This document shows, piece by piece, positions 17,175-26,282 of a stretch of 64,000 bases of DNA. A model generated the notes under the pieces. It made no database searches. It saw only the letters and a program-made list of their open reading frames with translations, and was not told where the DNA came from. The position numbers and the translations under genes are program-made. Position 1 is the first letter of the stretch. Each line of letters opens with the position of its first letter. Origin of the DNA: Microvirga makkahensis (lineage in GTDB: Bacteria > Pseudomonadota > Alphaproteobacteria > Rhizobiales > Beijerinckiaceae); contig NZ_WURB01000023.1 of assembly GCF_009830105.1 (NCBI RefSeq), positions 1 to 64,000 on the forward strand, given 5' to 3'.

Positions 17175-17911
17175 ACGCGTCTCCCCTGGCCAGGTACGAT
17201 GATGAGAGAGAAGTAGGGGGCTTCCATGCTCTCCGGGATCTCGGGCAGCGGGACGATCTTTTCCTCGGCCATGGTGGCGCGTTCTATATAGATCGCCCGC
17301 TCCAGAAGACCGGCGGAGGCGAGCGCGGTCCGCACCTTCGGGAGGTTGCGCCCAAGCTTCATCACGACGGCGGCATCGGTGTTCGACAGACGCCGCGTCA
17401 GCTCCGCCTCCGGCAGCGTTCCGGGTAGCACGGTCAGCACATCGTCGCCCCAGGTGATCGGCGCGCCAGCGCGGGTCCAGGCACCCGACATACCGGAAAC
17501 CGCTGGCACGACCTCAGTGGGCACCTTCTCCTTGAGGCGCCACCAGAGATGCATGAACGAACCATAAAAGAAGGGATCGCCCTCGCACAGCACACCAACA
17601 ATGCGGCCGGCCTCAACCTCAGCGAGCAACTGCATCGCGGCTGCTTCGTAAAAAGGGCTCAAGGCCGCGGCATAATCCGGGTGATCCGACGGGATCTCCG
17701 TCGTCACCGGATAAACGAGAGCTATTTCGCGCGCCGGGTTCATGCCGACAATCGCATCCGCGATCGTGCGGGCGTTGCCGCGCTTGCCGCGTTTGCAGAA
17801 GTGGACGAGCCGGTCAGCGGTCTCCAGCACCTTGCGGGCGCGCACCGTCATGTAATCCGGGTCGCCGGGGCCGAGTCCTAAGCCGAAGAGGCGGATCGTA
17901 TCCTGGGTCAT
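17171..17911 (-). CDS. cobI: Precorrin-2 C20-methyltransferase
   Basis: 246 residues from MTQDTIRLFGLGLGPGDPD; eleven open codons upstream lack similarity. SAM-dependent C-20 methylation producing precorrin-3A. Signatures YMTVRARKVLETADR, VLCEGDPFFYGSFMHLW, VPAVSGMSGAW and VVMKLGRNLPKV. Seven bases behind cobH and overlapping cobJ by 4 bp. Confidence 0.94.
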   Translation of the reverse strand: MTQDTIRLFGLGLGPGDPDYMTVRARKVLETADRLVHFCKRGKRGNARTIADAIVGMNPAREIALVYPVTTEIPSDHPDYAAALSPFYEAAAMQLLAEVEAGRIVGVLCEGDPFFYGSFMHLWWRLKEKVPTEVVPAVSGMSGAWTRAGAPITWGDDVLTVLPGTLPEAELTRRLSNTDAAVVMKLGRNLPKVRTALASAGLLERAIYIERATMAEEKIVPLPEIPESMEAPYFSLIIVPGQGRRV

Positions 17912-17918
17912 GCCTATC

Positions 17919-18551
17919 TCACTCGATCGGGTTCGCGAGGGCATTCACCGCCGCAGCTGCCATCGCGCTGCCGCCGCGTCGTCCATGAACGACGAGGTAC
18001 GGCACGCGGCGATCCCGAGCAAGCGCCTCCTTCGACTCCGCGGCGCCGATGAAGCCGACGGGAATGCCGATCACCGCAGCGGGCTTCGGCGCACCGGCAT
18101 CAAGCATTTCGAGCAGATGGAAAAGGGCGGTGGGCGCGTTGCCAAACACCACGAGCGAGCCTTCAAGACGCTCGCGCCACAGCTCCATGGCCGCCGCCGA
18201 GCGGGTATTGCCGAGTTCGGCGGCAAGCACGAGCACGCGCGGGTCGTCGAGGGTGCAGATCACTTCGTTGTTCGCAGGCAAGCGGGCGCGGGTGATGCCG
18301 TTCGCAACCATCTTAGCATCGCACAGGATCGGTGCCCCGCGCTGAAGGGCCTCCTCCGCGGCTTCCGCGAAGTCGGGCGAGAGTTCGACATCCCGCGGGA
18401 GGTCCGTCATGCCACAGGCATGAATCATGCGCACGACCACGCGCTCGGCGGTACCGGAAAAGCGGGACAGGTCGGATTCGGCACGGATGATCGCGAAGGA
18501 TCGGCGATAAATCTCCGCGCCTTCGCGGATGTAATCACGAGCACGGCTCAT
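17919..18551 (-). CDS. cobH: Precorrin-8X methylmutase
   Basis: 210 residues, the usual length. Moves the methyl group from C-11 to C-12, yielding hydrogenobyrinate. Conserved DYIREGAEIYRRSFAIIRAE, RMIHACGMTDL with the catalytic His, GAPILCDAKMVANGITR, FGNAPTALFHLLE and PVGFIGAAESKEAL. Overlaps cobG by 4 bp. Confidence 0.95.
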   Translation of the reverse strand: MSRARDYIREGAEIYRRSFAIIRAESDLSRFSGTAERVVVRMIHACGMTDLPRDVELSPDFAEAAEEALQRGAPILCDAKMVANGITRARLPANNEVICTLDDPRVLVLAAELGNTRSAAAMELWRERLEGSLVVFGNAPTALFHLLEMLDAGAPKPAAVIGIPVGFIGAAESKEALARDRRVPYLVVHGRRGGSAMAAAAVNALANPIE

Positions 18552-19846
18552 CGGACGTTCTCCGCGAATGCACGGCTCAGATCATCCACAGTGTTCAAGG
18601 GCAATAAACGCGTCATGAGTTCTTCGACAGAAAGGTGATGGGATGCCGTCTCCCGGGGAGTGCCGTTCGGTACGACGTCATAGCGACCATCATCGCGGCC
18701 CACCAGCGTAAGGTCGGCCTTGCCTGGATGAGCGCAGCCCTTGGGACAGCCTGAGACATGAAGAGTAAAGCCCTGCGAAAGCAGGCCTTCGCAGGCGTGA
18801 GCGAGTTCCAAGGCATCGTCAGGAGCAGGCGTCCGGGCACTGGCGCAATCTGGCTTACCGGGACATGCGGCCAGGGAGAGACGATGATCGTCTGCTTCGA
18901 TGATGAAACCAGATTGCGCAGCCGCTTGGAGCAGCTCCGCCAAGTGCTTTTCCGCAACTCCCGGCAGCAGAATTCCCCGCGTGAACGACAGGCGGATCTC
19001 ACCCGTACCGAATTGCTCACTCCATTCGGCAGCCTGTTCCAGCTGCGGGCTCTTGCAACGGCCGAAGGGCAGGGCGAGGAGAACAGCTTTGGCACCGACG
19101 ACATCCAGGATGCCGGCTCGCGGCGCTGGATTGCGCGGAGATGCCGCCGCGGCTGGCCCGAGCGCTGCCTTGTCCGCGAGTTCTCCGACCATGTTCGGGT
19201 GAAGATCTCGCAGCCGCCGTGCTTCTGATCGTCCTGAATCTCTCATCTCGGCATAGCCAGATAGAATGGTGACGGCTGTCTCGGTTGCTCGACTGGAGTC
19301 CGTAGCTCCAATCCATTGCAGTCCGTTGAGCGATGAAAGGCCGAAGGCAACCGCATTGCCGTCATCAAGCGCCGCCAAATGAAGATCGGCGCCGATGGTA
19401 TCGAGCGGCAGCAAGCCGCCGCCGTCGATAGCAATGAAGAACTTGGCAGGAAGCCCAGTGATGGAGCGGGCTTTCTCCTCGATGGCTTGTGCAAGTGCCA
19501 GCGCGTCGAAGCGTTCCCGCATGTCGACGCCAGCGAGCGGTGAGACCATGGTGACACGATAGGGGCCGTCACCTTCCGGTTCAGTCAAGCCCACACGATT
19601 CAGAAGCGTCATCAATGCAGGATAGCTCTCGTCGCGCACGCCGCGAATCTGGAGATTGCCCCGTGCGGTGATATCGAGGTGACCATTGCCATGTTGGCGC
19701 GCCGCCTCAGCGATGAGGCGCACCTGTGCAGCCGTGAGCCTCCCAGCGGGCGGATGGAGGCGGACGAGCAGCCCATCGCCCGTCGCCATCGGGCGGCGTA
19801 CGCCCGGGCACCAGCCCTTGCGCATGATGCGGCTCGACGTTGTCAT
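18548..19846 (-). CDS. cobG: Precorrin-3B synthase
   Basis: 432 residues, related to sulfite/nitrite reductases. CobG is a mono-oxygenase with a 4Fe-4S centre that forms the 20-hydroxy gamma-lactone; its presence marks the oxygen-dependent pathway. N-terminal ferredoxin-type half: KGWCPGVRRPMATGDGLLVR, DITARGNLQIRGV. Cluster cysteines occur in AACPGKPDCASA and SGCPKGCAHPG near the C-terminus. Overlaps cobN by 4 bp and cobH by 4 bp. Confidence 0.94.
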   Translation of the reverse strand: MTTSSRIMRKGWCPGVRRPMATGDGLLVRLHPPAGRLTAAQVRLIAEAARQHGNGHLDITARGNLQIRGVRDESYPALMTLLNRVGLTEPEGDGPYRVTMVSPLAGVDMRERFDALALAQAIEEKARSITGLPAKFFIAIDGGGLLPLDTIGADLHLAALDDGNAVAFGLSSLNGLQWIGATDSSRATETAVTILSGYAEMRDSGRSEARRLRDLHPNMVGELADKAALGPAAAASPRNPAPRAGILDVVGAKAVLLALPFGRCKSPQLEQAAEWSEQFGTGEIRLSFTRGILLPGVAEKHLAELLQAAAQSGFIIEADDHRLSLAACPGKPDCASARTPAPDDALELAHACEGLLSQGFTLHVSGCPKGCAHPGKADLTLVGRDDGRYDVVPNGTPRETASHHLSVEELMTRLLPLNTVDDLSRAFAENVR

Positions 19847-22800
19847 CCTGCCGCCTCCTGCCGATCGTCGTCGAGCAACGCTGCCACGGAATTAAGGCGG
19901 CTTTGCCACAGTCCGCGCCGTCTTGCTTCTGCGAGACGATCCCGGATCGCCCGGGCGGCAGCCGGGTTGGCAACAACGATCTGCTCGCGAACGGATTGAT
20001 CAGCGAGAAGGGCATTGAACAGGAGATCGAAAGCCGTATTCGGGACGGCATCCGTCGTGGCCGCGAAGGCAAAGAGAGCGTCAACTCCCTGGGCGATCTC
20101 GGCCGCTCCACGCCACCCATGGCGGAGTTGGCCCGCAATCCAGTGCGGGTTCGTCAGACGGCCGCGCACGAGCCGGTCCACATCTTCGACAAGGGTGCGA
20201 GCCTTCGGATTCTCAGGGCGGCTCGTGTCGAGGCTATAGACGGCAGGAGTGGAGCCTAAGGCTTCGGCCGCTGCCGCGAACCCGCCGATGGAATCGGCGG
20301 CAGAGTCGCCGTCCAGGATGTCGCGTTCAGCCACGTCGCTCACATGCACGAAGGCTTCGGCCTGTTGGACGCGTTGCGGAAAGCTTTCATCCGCACTGGC
20401 ATTTCCTAAGGCACCAAACGCATGGGAGGTGCTTTCGAGGTAGGTGCGGCCAAGATCGTGCCTTGTGCTCCATTCTCCGTCCAAGGCGTGAGCGGATACG
20501 CCAGCGCCATAGGTGCCTGGTGCTGATCCGAACACACGCGAAAGCATCTCGCCACGCCTGCGGGCGGCGGCGAGTTCGTTCCACTCGTTATCCTCGTCGA
20601 GCGCGGCCACGGCTCGGGCTGCTTGATCGAGGAGAGCGATCTGGTCGGGGAAGGTATCCCTGAATGCGCCGGAGACGCGAACGGTCACATCGGCGCGGGG
20701 ACGGTCGAGCAGCGGTTGCGGCACGATCTCGAAGCCTGTCACGCGCGTGGAGGCATGATCCCATGTGGGACGCACGCCCATGAGCGCGAGCGCCTGGGCG
20801 ATATCCTCGCCGCCGGAGCGGAGCGTGGGAGAGGCCCACAGATCCATCACGATCCGGCGCGGCCAGTCGCCTTCTTCCTGGAGGTGGCGGCGCACGATCT
20901 CCCGTGCGGCCCGCCAGCCGAGTTCGGTGGCAGCGCGAGTGGGAAACGCGCGTGGATCGAGTGTTGCGAGATTGCGGCCGGTCGGCAGAACGTCCGTCTG
21001 TCCACGTGAAGGCGAGCCTGCCGGACCCGGAGTGACAAAGCGGCCGTCGAGGGCGCTCAAGAGGCCGTCATGCTCGCCCACTCCGCAGGCCTCGAAACCT
21101 TGGGGTGGGTGCCCGAACACGTGAAGACCTTCACGAATTGTCACTTCGCCGAGATCGCAGAGATGAGCATCGAGACGCGTCAGGGCCTCGTCCATGGGCG
21201 TGCTGTCATCAATGCCGCAGGCAACGGCAAGCCCGCTGGTGCGTGCGCGCTCCAGGATCTCGCCAGCGACGAGTTCGGCCCGTCCTGGATGGAGCACTTG
21301 CGCGGATGAAAATTCCTCCACCAGCTCGCGAAGCGCCGCAGCTTCACCATGCAAGCCGGCCTCGCAGGTCTGCGGCGTAAGATGCCCGATCGTCACCGCG
21401 CCAATCCGGCGCTTGGCAGGTGCTGCCTCTCCGGGATCATCGACGATGAAAGGATAAATGACCGGAACAGAACCGGTCACGAGGCGCGGCCAGCAGGTGG
21501 CTGAGAGCGCGACTGCCTTGCCGGGAAGCCATTCGATCGTGCCATGCGTCCCCAGATGCACGAGCGCGTGGATGCCTTCCAGGCTCCTCAGGCCAAAATA
21601 GAAAGCTAGGTAGCCGTGGCTCGGAGGACAATCGGGATCGTGGTAGAAACCCTTGCGGTCTTTGCCATGGCCTCGGTCAGGCTGAAGGACAACGAGGATG
21701 TTGCCGGCGCGCACCGCGCGAAAGCGGAAGACGTTTCCGTCCAGTGTTGGGTCACTCTCGGGATCTCCCCATCGCTCGGCGATGGCGGATCGCTGCTCCG
21801 CAGGCACGCTGTCGAGCCACGCGCGATAGGTGGAAAGCGGAACCTCGAACGCGTGTTCGCCTGCTGTCAGGCGCAGCATCAGGTCGTCGGAGGTGAAGCG
21901 CCTCTGCGCATCGTAGCCAGCCTCCCGCAGCAGATCGACGATTGCGCAGGTGCTTGCCGGAGTATCGAGCCCCACCGCGAAACCGGCCCGGCCACCGCGC
22001 GCCGGGTAGTCGGAAAGAACGAGGGCCAAGCGCCGGTCATGGCGCGGGGTGCGAGCGAGCCGTATCCAGGCAGCGGCCACGTCTGCCACCATGCCGATCC
22101 CGGTCGGATCCGGCGCCTGCACGCGATGGGCGAAGCAGATGGGCGGGGCGGCGGGCTTCTCGGCCTTGAACGAGATTGGACCGGCTGCAATGCGCCCGTC
22201 GAATTCAGGCAGGGCAATCTGCATGGCAAGATCAGCGGCAGACAGGCCGCGTGGGGAGGCTTCCCAGGCCTCCTTCGCGCTGCCGACGGGGATTGCCTGC
22301 AGAACTGGACAATCGGCTTCATCAAGCACGAAACTGGAATCATCGCGCGCCGAGAAGGCCGTTGTCGTCACGATCATGTCGGGGCGGCGCGCACAGATTG
22401 CGCTGCGGACGATATCGACCGCTTCCGGATCTTTCAGGCTTGAGACGGCCAGCACGAGCGGGGCGATACCGCGTTCAAGGAGGGCAACTGATAGAGCCTC
22501 GACGGGCTGTGTGTCGCCCGCAAGCACAGACGAGCGATAAACGAGGATATACGCCAGCGGATCCCGATCGGAGCATCGGGCGAGCAGCGTCTCAGGCTTG
22601 GCGATCCCGTTCTCCGGAGTCCAGGCGAAGGCACGGGGAGCTGCTTGCGGCGGCTCCACAGGTGAATTCCTTTCGCCGATCTCATGGCCGATGCGCGCAA
22701 GCAGGCGGCTCATGTTGTCGATGCCGCCCGCCCGGAAATAGGCTTCCAACTCATCGCAGAGACCAGGAGAAACCGTGGCATAGGCCGAGAGCCGAGGATC

Positions 22801-23157
22801 TGGGCGGTCGTCACCTGGTATTACCGCCAGCTTCACGCCTTCTGAGCGGCACGTTTCGGATAAACGCTCCAGACCGTAACGCCAGTAGTCGCGCCCGCCG
22901 AGGCACCGCACGAGAATGAAGCGCGCCTTCGCGGCCGTCTTGTCGATATAGAGATCGATGGAAAAAGGATGGCGCAGGCGCCGGAGCGAAGCCAGACGGA
23001 GCGATAGCCCGTCTGACCTGCGTTGTTGGGCGGCCGCCAGCGCACCGAGGTCACTGTCCGCGAAGGAGAGGACCACGATATCACCCGGAGGCTGCTGGAG
23101 GTCGATAGCCTCAGAGCCGTCGTCGAGGGAAATCGCTGTGATCGGAAGAAGGTGCAT
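19843..23157 (-). CDS. cobN: Cobaltochelatase subunit CobN
   Basis: 1104 residues, somewhat shorter than the ~1275 of the Pseudomonas denitrificans protein. Large porphyrin-binding subunit of the ATP-dependent cobaltochelatase that inserts cobalt into hydrogenobyrinate a,c-diamide. Recognisable segments include FYHDPDCPPSHGYLAFY, HLGTHGTIEWLPGK, GAVTIGHLTPQ, GRNLATLDPRAFPT, WASPTLRSGGEDIAQAL and PGTYGAGV. The CobS and CobT subunits that complete the enzyme are not in this window. One base separates it from cobW upstream, and it overlaps cobG by 4 bp. Confidence 0.95.
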   Translation of the reverse strand: MHLLPITAISLDDGSEAIDLQQPPGDIVVLSFADSDLGALAAAQQRRSDGLSLRLASLRRLRHPFSIDLYIDKTAAKARFILVRCLGGRDYWRYGLERLSETCRSEGVKLAVIPGDDRPDPRLSAYATVSPGLCDELEAYFRAGGIDNMSRLLARIGHEIGERNSPVEPPQAAPRAFAWTPENGIAKPETLLARCSDRDPLAYILVYRSSVLAGDTQPVEALSVALLERGIAPLVLAVSSLKDPEAVDIVRSAICARRPDMIVTTTAFSARDDSSFVLDEADCPVLQAIPVGSAKEAWEASPRGLSAADLAMQIALPEFDGRIAAGPISFKAEKPAAPPICFAHRVQAPDPTGIGMVADVAAAWIRLARTPRHDRRLALVLSDYPARGGRAGFAVGLDTPASTCAIVDLLREAGYDAQRRFTSDDLMLRLTAGEHAFEVPLSTYRAWLDSVPAEQRSAIAERWGDPESDPTLDGNVFRFRAVRAGNILVVLQPDRGHGKDRKGFYHDPDCPPSHGYLAFYFGLRSLEGIHALVHLGTHGTIEWLPGKAVALSATCWPRLVTGSVPVIYPFIVDDPGEAAPAKRRIGAVTIGHLTPQTCEAGLHGEAAALRELVEEFSSAQVLHPGRAELVAGEILERARTSGLAVACGIDDSTPMDEALTRLDAHLCDLGEVTIREGLHVFGHPPQGFEACGVGEHDGLLSALDGRFVTPGPAGSPSRGQTDVLPTGRNLATLDPRAFPTRAATELGWRAAREIVRRHLQEEGDWPRRIVMDLWASPTLRSGGEDIAQALALMGVRPTWDHASTRVTGFEIVPQPLLDRPRADVTVRVSGAFRDTFPDQIALLDQAARAVAALDEDNEWNELAAARRRGEMLSRVFGSAPGTYGAGVSAHALDGEWSTRHDLGRTYLESTSHAFGALGNASADESFPQRVQQAEAFVHVSDVAERDILDGDSAADSIGGFAAAAEALGSTPAVYSLDTSRPENPKARTLVEDVDRLVRGRLTNPHWIAGQLRHGWRGAAEIAQGVDALFAFAATTDAVPNTAFDLLFNALLADQSVREQIVVANPAAARAIRDRLAEARRRGLWQSRLNSVAALLDDDRQEAAG

Positions 23158-23158
23158 C

Positions 23159-24196
23159 TCACCCGTTGTGCAAAGCGGCCTCGACGGCCTTCACGTCGAA
23201 CCCCTTCAAGCCGATCACCACCATGCGTCCATCCTGCGCCTCGCCGGCCTTCCAGGGACGGTCGAAGTGATACGCCACGCGCTGGCCGACACCCTGGACC
23301 ACGAGGCGCATCGGCTTGCCATCGACCGGCGCAAAGCCCTTGATCCGCAGCACACCTGCGGCTTGCGCGGCGCGCTCGACACGGGCGACGAGAGCTTCCG
23401 GCGTGGCGACTGGAGCGACCGAGATCGCGATGCTCTCGAAATCGTCGTGATCGTGATCCTCAGCCGTCTCGTGATGGGAGGGGCGAGCGTCCAGATCGGC
23501 CTCGGCGGCGGCGCTAAGGCCGAGGAGCACGGCCGGATCTACTTTACTATGGGCGGTCTCGATGACCTTCACGGCACGGGGCAGATGTTCGTTGATCTCG
23601 GCGAGGACCGTGGTCTTGTCGTCAGCTGCCATCTGGTCGGTTTTGTTGAGAAGGATGAGATCCGCGCAAAGCAGCTGATCCTCGAACACCTCTTCAAGCG
23701 GGTTCTCGTGGTCGACGGAGGTGTCGGCGGCGCGCTGGGCTTCTAGCGCATTCGGGTCCTCGGCGAATGCGCCGGAGGCGACTGCGGGGCCATCCACCAC
23801 GGCGATGACGCCGTCGACCGTGACGCGGGAGCGGATGTCGGGCCAGTTGAAAGCCCGCACGAGCGGCTTCGGCAGGGCAAGGCCCGAAGTTTCGATCAGG
23901 ATGTGCTCGGGTGGGTTCGGCCGGTTGAGAAGCGCATTCAGGGCGGGCACGAAATCATCCGCCACTGTGCAGCACAGGCAGCCGTTCGGCAGCTCTACGA
24001 TATCTTCCTGTGTGCAGCCCTCGATGCCGCAACCTTCGATGAAGGAGCCGTCGAAGCCGAGATCGCCGAATTCGTTAACGAGAACGGCGAGGCGGCGGCC
24101 GCCGGCATTCTCCAGCAGGTGGCGTACGAGCGTGGTTTTGCCGGCGCCAAGGAAGCCCGTGATGATCGTGCAGGGAATCTTGGTGATATCGCTCAT
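23159..24196 (-). CDS. cobW: G3E GTPase CobW, metallochaperone of the cobalamin pathway
   Basis: 345 residues. P-loop GFLGAGKTTLVRHLL near residue 15, the CxCC metal motif in PNGCLCCTVADDF (around residue 75), Walker B-like ILIETSGLALP, base-recognition LNKTD and a histidine-rich stretch HHETAEDHDHDD around residue 235. The C-terminal CobW domain ends with MVVIGLKGFD. The family delivers metals using GTP; CobW is thought to hand cobalt to the CobNST chelatase. It lies directly upstream of cobN, with 25 bp to the DUF1636 gene. Confidence 0.94.
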   Translation of the reverse strand: MSDITKIPCTIITGFLGAGKTTLVRHLLENAGGRRLAVLVNEFGDLGFDGSFIEGCGIEGCTQEDIVELPNGCLCCTVADDFVPALNALLNRPNPPEHILIETSGLALPKPLVRAFNWPDIRSRVTVDGVIAVVDGPAVASGAFAEDPNALEAQRAADTSVDHENPLEEVFEDQLLCADLILLNKTDQMAADDKTTVLAEINEHLPRAVKVIETAHSKVDPAVLLGLSAAAEADLDARPSHHETAEDHDHDDFESIAISVAPVATPEALVARVERAAQAAGVLRIKGFAPVDGKPMRLVVQGVGQRVAYHFDRPWKAGEAQDGRMVVIGLKGFDVKAVEAALHNG

Positions 24197-24221
24197 GAGG
24201 CGAGCCTTTCAGCGGCTTGGG

Positions 24222-24617
24222 TCAAGCCGCGCTGTCTTTCTTGAACGGGGGAATGCGGGCGACGACACCTTTACGAAAGGCCTCCGGCCGCTCACGCCAG
24301 GGCACGAGGCCATCGGAGGTCGCCGCATAGCGGCGAAGCCCCTCGATAATGGTGTCCGCCGATGTGTCGGCATTCAGGTCGCCGTAAATGTAGGTCCAGC
24401 GTCCTGGGCTTGAAACCGCGATGGTGCACGGACGCTTACAGACGGAGAGGCACTCGACTGCCTCCACCCGCACCGCAGGGGTGCCGGGCTGGGCGAGCGC
24501 CTCGGTGAGGGCCCGATGGAGAACCGCGCCGGGCCGGAGCGCCTTGTCGTCCGGACCACCCGCCTCACGACAGGTGACGCAGACATGAAGGCAGATCTCC
24601 TCAGGAGTTGAGGTCAT
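24222..24617 (-). CDS. DUF1636 family cysteine-rich protein
   Basis: 131 residues with six cysteines: C9, C13 and C16 (ICLHVCVTCR) and C56, C60, C64 (ECLSVCKRPC). The C-terminus RYAATSDGLVPWRERPEAFRKGVVARIP is the DUF1636 hallmark. These proteins resemble thioredoxin-like [2Fe-2S] ferredoxins and are found next to cobW and cobN in many alphaproteobacteria, so a metal- or electron-transfer role in cobalt insertion or in CobG turnover is a fair inference, but function is not established. Between hupE (18 bp) and cobW (25 bp) in the B12-riboswitch operon. Confidence 0.85.
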   Translation of the reverse strand: MTSTPEEICLHVCVTCREAGGPDDKALRPGAVLHRALTEALAQPGTPAVRVEAVECLSVCKRPCTIAVSSPGRWTYIYGDLNADTSADTIIEGLRRYAATSDGLVPWRERPEAFRKGVVARIPPFKKDSAA

Positions 24618-24635
24618 GAGCCGAGGCCCGTCCGC

Positions 24636-25271
24636 TTAGGCGAATGCCGGAAAGACCAGGGCCGCGGCTCCCGTCACGGCGACGGCAAGGCCAGCCAGGC
24701 GCAGCTGGAGGGAGGGTGCCGCAAAGGAGGTCTTCTCGAACCGGCGCGCCGCCAGCGCGATACCCGTGGTGACAGCAGTCTGGATTGCGACGAGGCCCAC
24801 CAGATAGGCACCGATCGGAGTGGTTTCAGCGCCGACGACCGTTTCGGCCAAGGCATAGCCGTGCAGGGCGCCGCCGGTTGAGAACAGTGCCGCGACCAGC
24901 GCATAAGGAAGGGTAACGCTCATGGTCATCGCAAGGCCGATAATGACGACACTCAGCCCCACGAGCAGCTCTGCATGGGGAATGGTTGCGCTTGCGAGGT
25001 GGAGGCCAATACCTGCCGCCATGGCGATGATCCAGAAGGCGGGTAGCGTAAGGCCGCGCGAGAAGCGGGTGGACACGAGGCCGACGCCGATCAGGGCGGC
25101 CAAGTGATCGAGGCCAATGAGCGGGTGGGCCAGGCCCGACAGAAAGCCCTGAACGAAAGTAGCCGGGGTCGCGCCGCCCATCGGGTGGTGGGCGAAGGCC
25201 GGTGTTGCCGCGACGAGGCCGCCGAGGGTCAGAGCAAGGAGGCGAGTCTTGGGCAGGCTGGATGCAGGCAT
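24636..25271 (-). CDS. hupE: HupE/UreJ family transporter, probable cobalt importer
   Basis: 211 residues from ATG 25271, preceded by ggagag. A signal-like N-terminus ends ATPAFA, followed by HHPMGG and the family motif GLAHPLIGLDHLAALIGVG with the metal-binding HPxxGxDH residues. About six further hydrophobic helices make it an inner-membrane permease. HupE/UreJ proteins carry nickel or cobalt. Being first gene after a cobalamin riboswitch argues for cobalt, and that the cell shuts import when B12 is sufficient. A second paralogue lies with the urease genes (58669-59241). Confidence 0.88.
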   Translation of the reverse strand: MPASSLPKTRLLALTLGGLVAATPAFAHHPMGGATPATFVQGFLSGLAHPLIGLDHLAALIGVGLVSTRFSRGLTLPAFWIIAMAAGIGLHLASATIPHAELLVGLSVVIIGLAMTMSVTLPYALVAALFSTGGALHGYALAETVVGAETTPIGAYLVGLVAIQTAVTTGIALAARRFEKTSFAAPSLQLRLAGLAVAVTGAAALVFPAFA

Positions 25272-25395
25272 CGTTCTCTCCGTCGGGAGACCATGAGGTC
25301 TGTTGAGCTTCCACGGACGGAACCGAACGACTGCCAATCGTTCGACTACGGTCCCCATCGGCACACCCCGTCCGACAGACCCGATAGAAGCTTGT

Positions 25396-25566
25396 GATGA
25401 CGGCAGGTCTCCTGGCTCACGGGTCGATACTTTGCGCAATCGCCTTCCCGGGCTTTGAGGCCCAGTGGCATGTCGAGCGCAAGCTCGCCGTTTACAGTTG
25501 CGGGGGCAGCCGCGGTGTCTCACCGCATTCCCTTTTCACCCCGTTGCCGGGGCACCGTCCCGTTCT
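25396..25566 (-). promoter_or_regulatory. Cobalamin (adenosylcobalamin) riboswitch
   Basis: Read on the minus strand the region contains the conserved parts in order: GGTGCCCCGGCAACGGGG, AAAAGGGAATGCGGTGAGA (split), the B12 box GCTGCCCCCGCAACTGTAA, a variable stem GGCGAGCTTGCGCTCG, and the closing AGCCAGGAGACCTGCCGTC. All are diagnostic for the class I cobalamin aptamer. It ends about 125 nt before the hupE ATG. A short hairpin AGACC-TCAT-GGTCT close to the hupE ribosome-binding site could serve as the expression platform. Expected effect: repression of hupE through cobJ when B12 is abundant. Confidence 0.95.
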
Positions 25567-25676
25567 TGTTTAAACAGCCAAGGGATATCTTTCAAGCCTG
25601 AGCGTGGATGGACTTGGCCTTGAAATTCGGCTTGCCGGTGTTCATGGTGCGCGTCTCTCAAAGGCAGCAGGACGCC

Positions 25677-26282
25677 ATGACACCGGACGAAGAGGCGCGC
25701 CACCGCGCCAAGATGATCAAGCGCAAGGAAGTGCAAGACCGCGAGGTGGCCTCGAAGACGGTTGAGAAGGGGCTTCTCATCGTTAATACGGGGCCGGGCA
25801 AGGGCAAGTCGACGGCGGCCTTCGGCCTCATGCTCCGGGCGCTCGGGCGCGGCTTTGGCGTGGGCGTGGTGCAGTTCATCAAGGGAGCCTGGGAAACGGG
25901 CGAACGTCTCGCTTTGGACCGGTTCCCCGATCAAATCGAGTGGCACACCATGGGCGAGGGCTTCACCTGGGAAACGCAGGACCGGGCCCGCGACGTAGCG
26001 GCCGCCGAGCGGGCCTGGGCCAAGGCGAAGGAGCTGATGGCGCGAGAGGACATCCGCCTACTGGTGCTGGATGAACTCAACATTGCCCTGCGCTACGAGT
26101 ACCTGCCCCTGGCCGAAGTCGTGGAAGCCCTGCGTGGGCGCAGGGCCGATCTCCACATCGTGGTCACCGGGCGTAATGCCAAGCCGGAACTGATCGAGGC
26201 CGCCGATCTCGTCACGGAGATGGCCCTGGTGAAGCACCATTTCGCAGCCGGCGTCAAAGCGCAGGAAGGCATCGAGTTCTGA
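25677..26282 (+). CDS. cobO: Cob(I)yrinic acid a,c-diamide adenosyltransferase
   Basis: 201 residues from [17 protein letters not shown]; the frame is open 23 codons further upstream but this length matches CobO/BtuR. Transfers the adenosyl group of ATP to Co(I) corrinoids. P-loop [44 protein letters not shown] and [13 protein letters not shown] are clear. Its stop overlaps the cobQ ATG. It is divergent from the riboswitch-hupE operon; no second cobalamin aptamer is seen on the plus strand. Confidence 0.94.
   Translation: MTPDEEARHRAKMIKRKEVQDREVASKTVEKGLLIVNTGPGKGKSTAAFGLMLRALGRGFGVGVVQFIKGAWETGERLALDRFPDQIEWHTMGEGFTWETQDRARDVAAAERAWAKAKELMAREDIRLLVLDELNIALRYEYLPLAEVVEALRGRRADLHIVVTGRNAKPELIEAADLVTEMALVKHHFAAGVKAQEGIEF

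Noticed and set aside
21616..22443. 275-codon plus-strand frame opposite cobN
   Set aside because: No start signal or motif; cobN is continuous on the minus strand.
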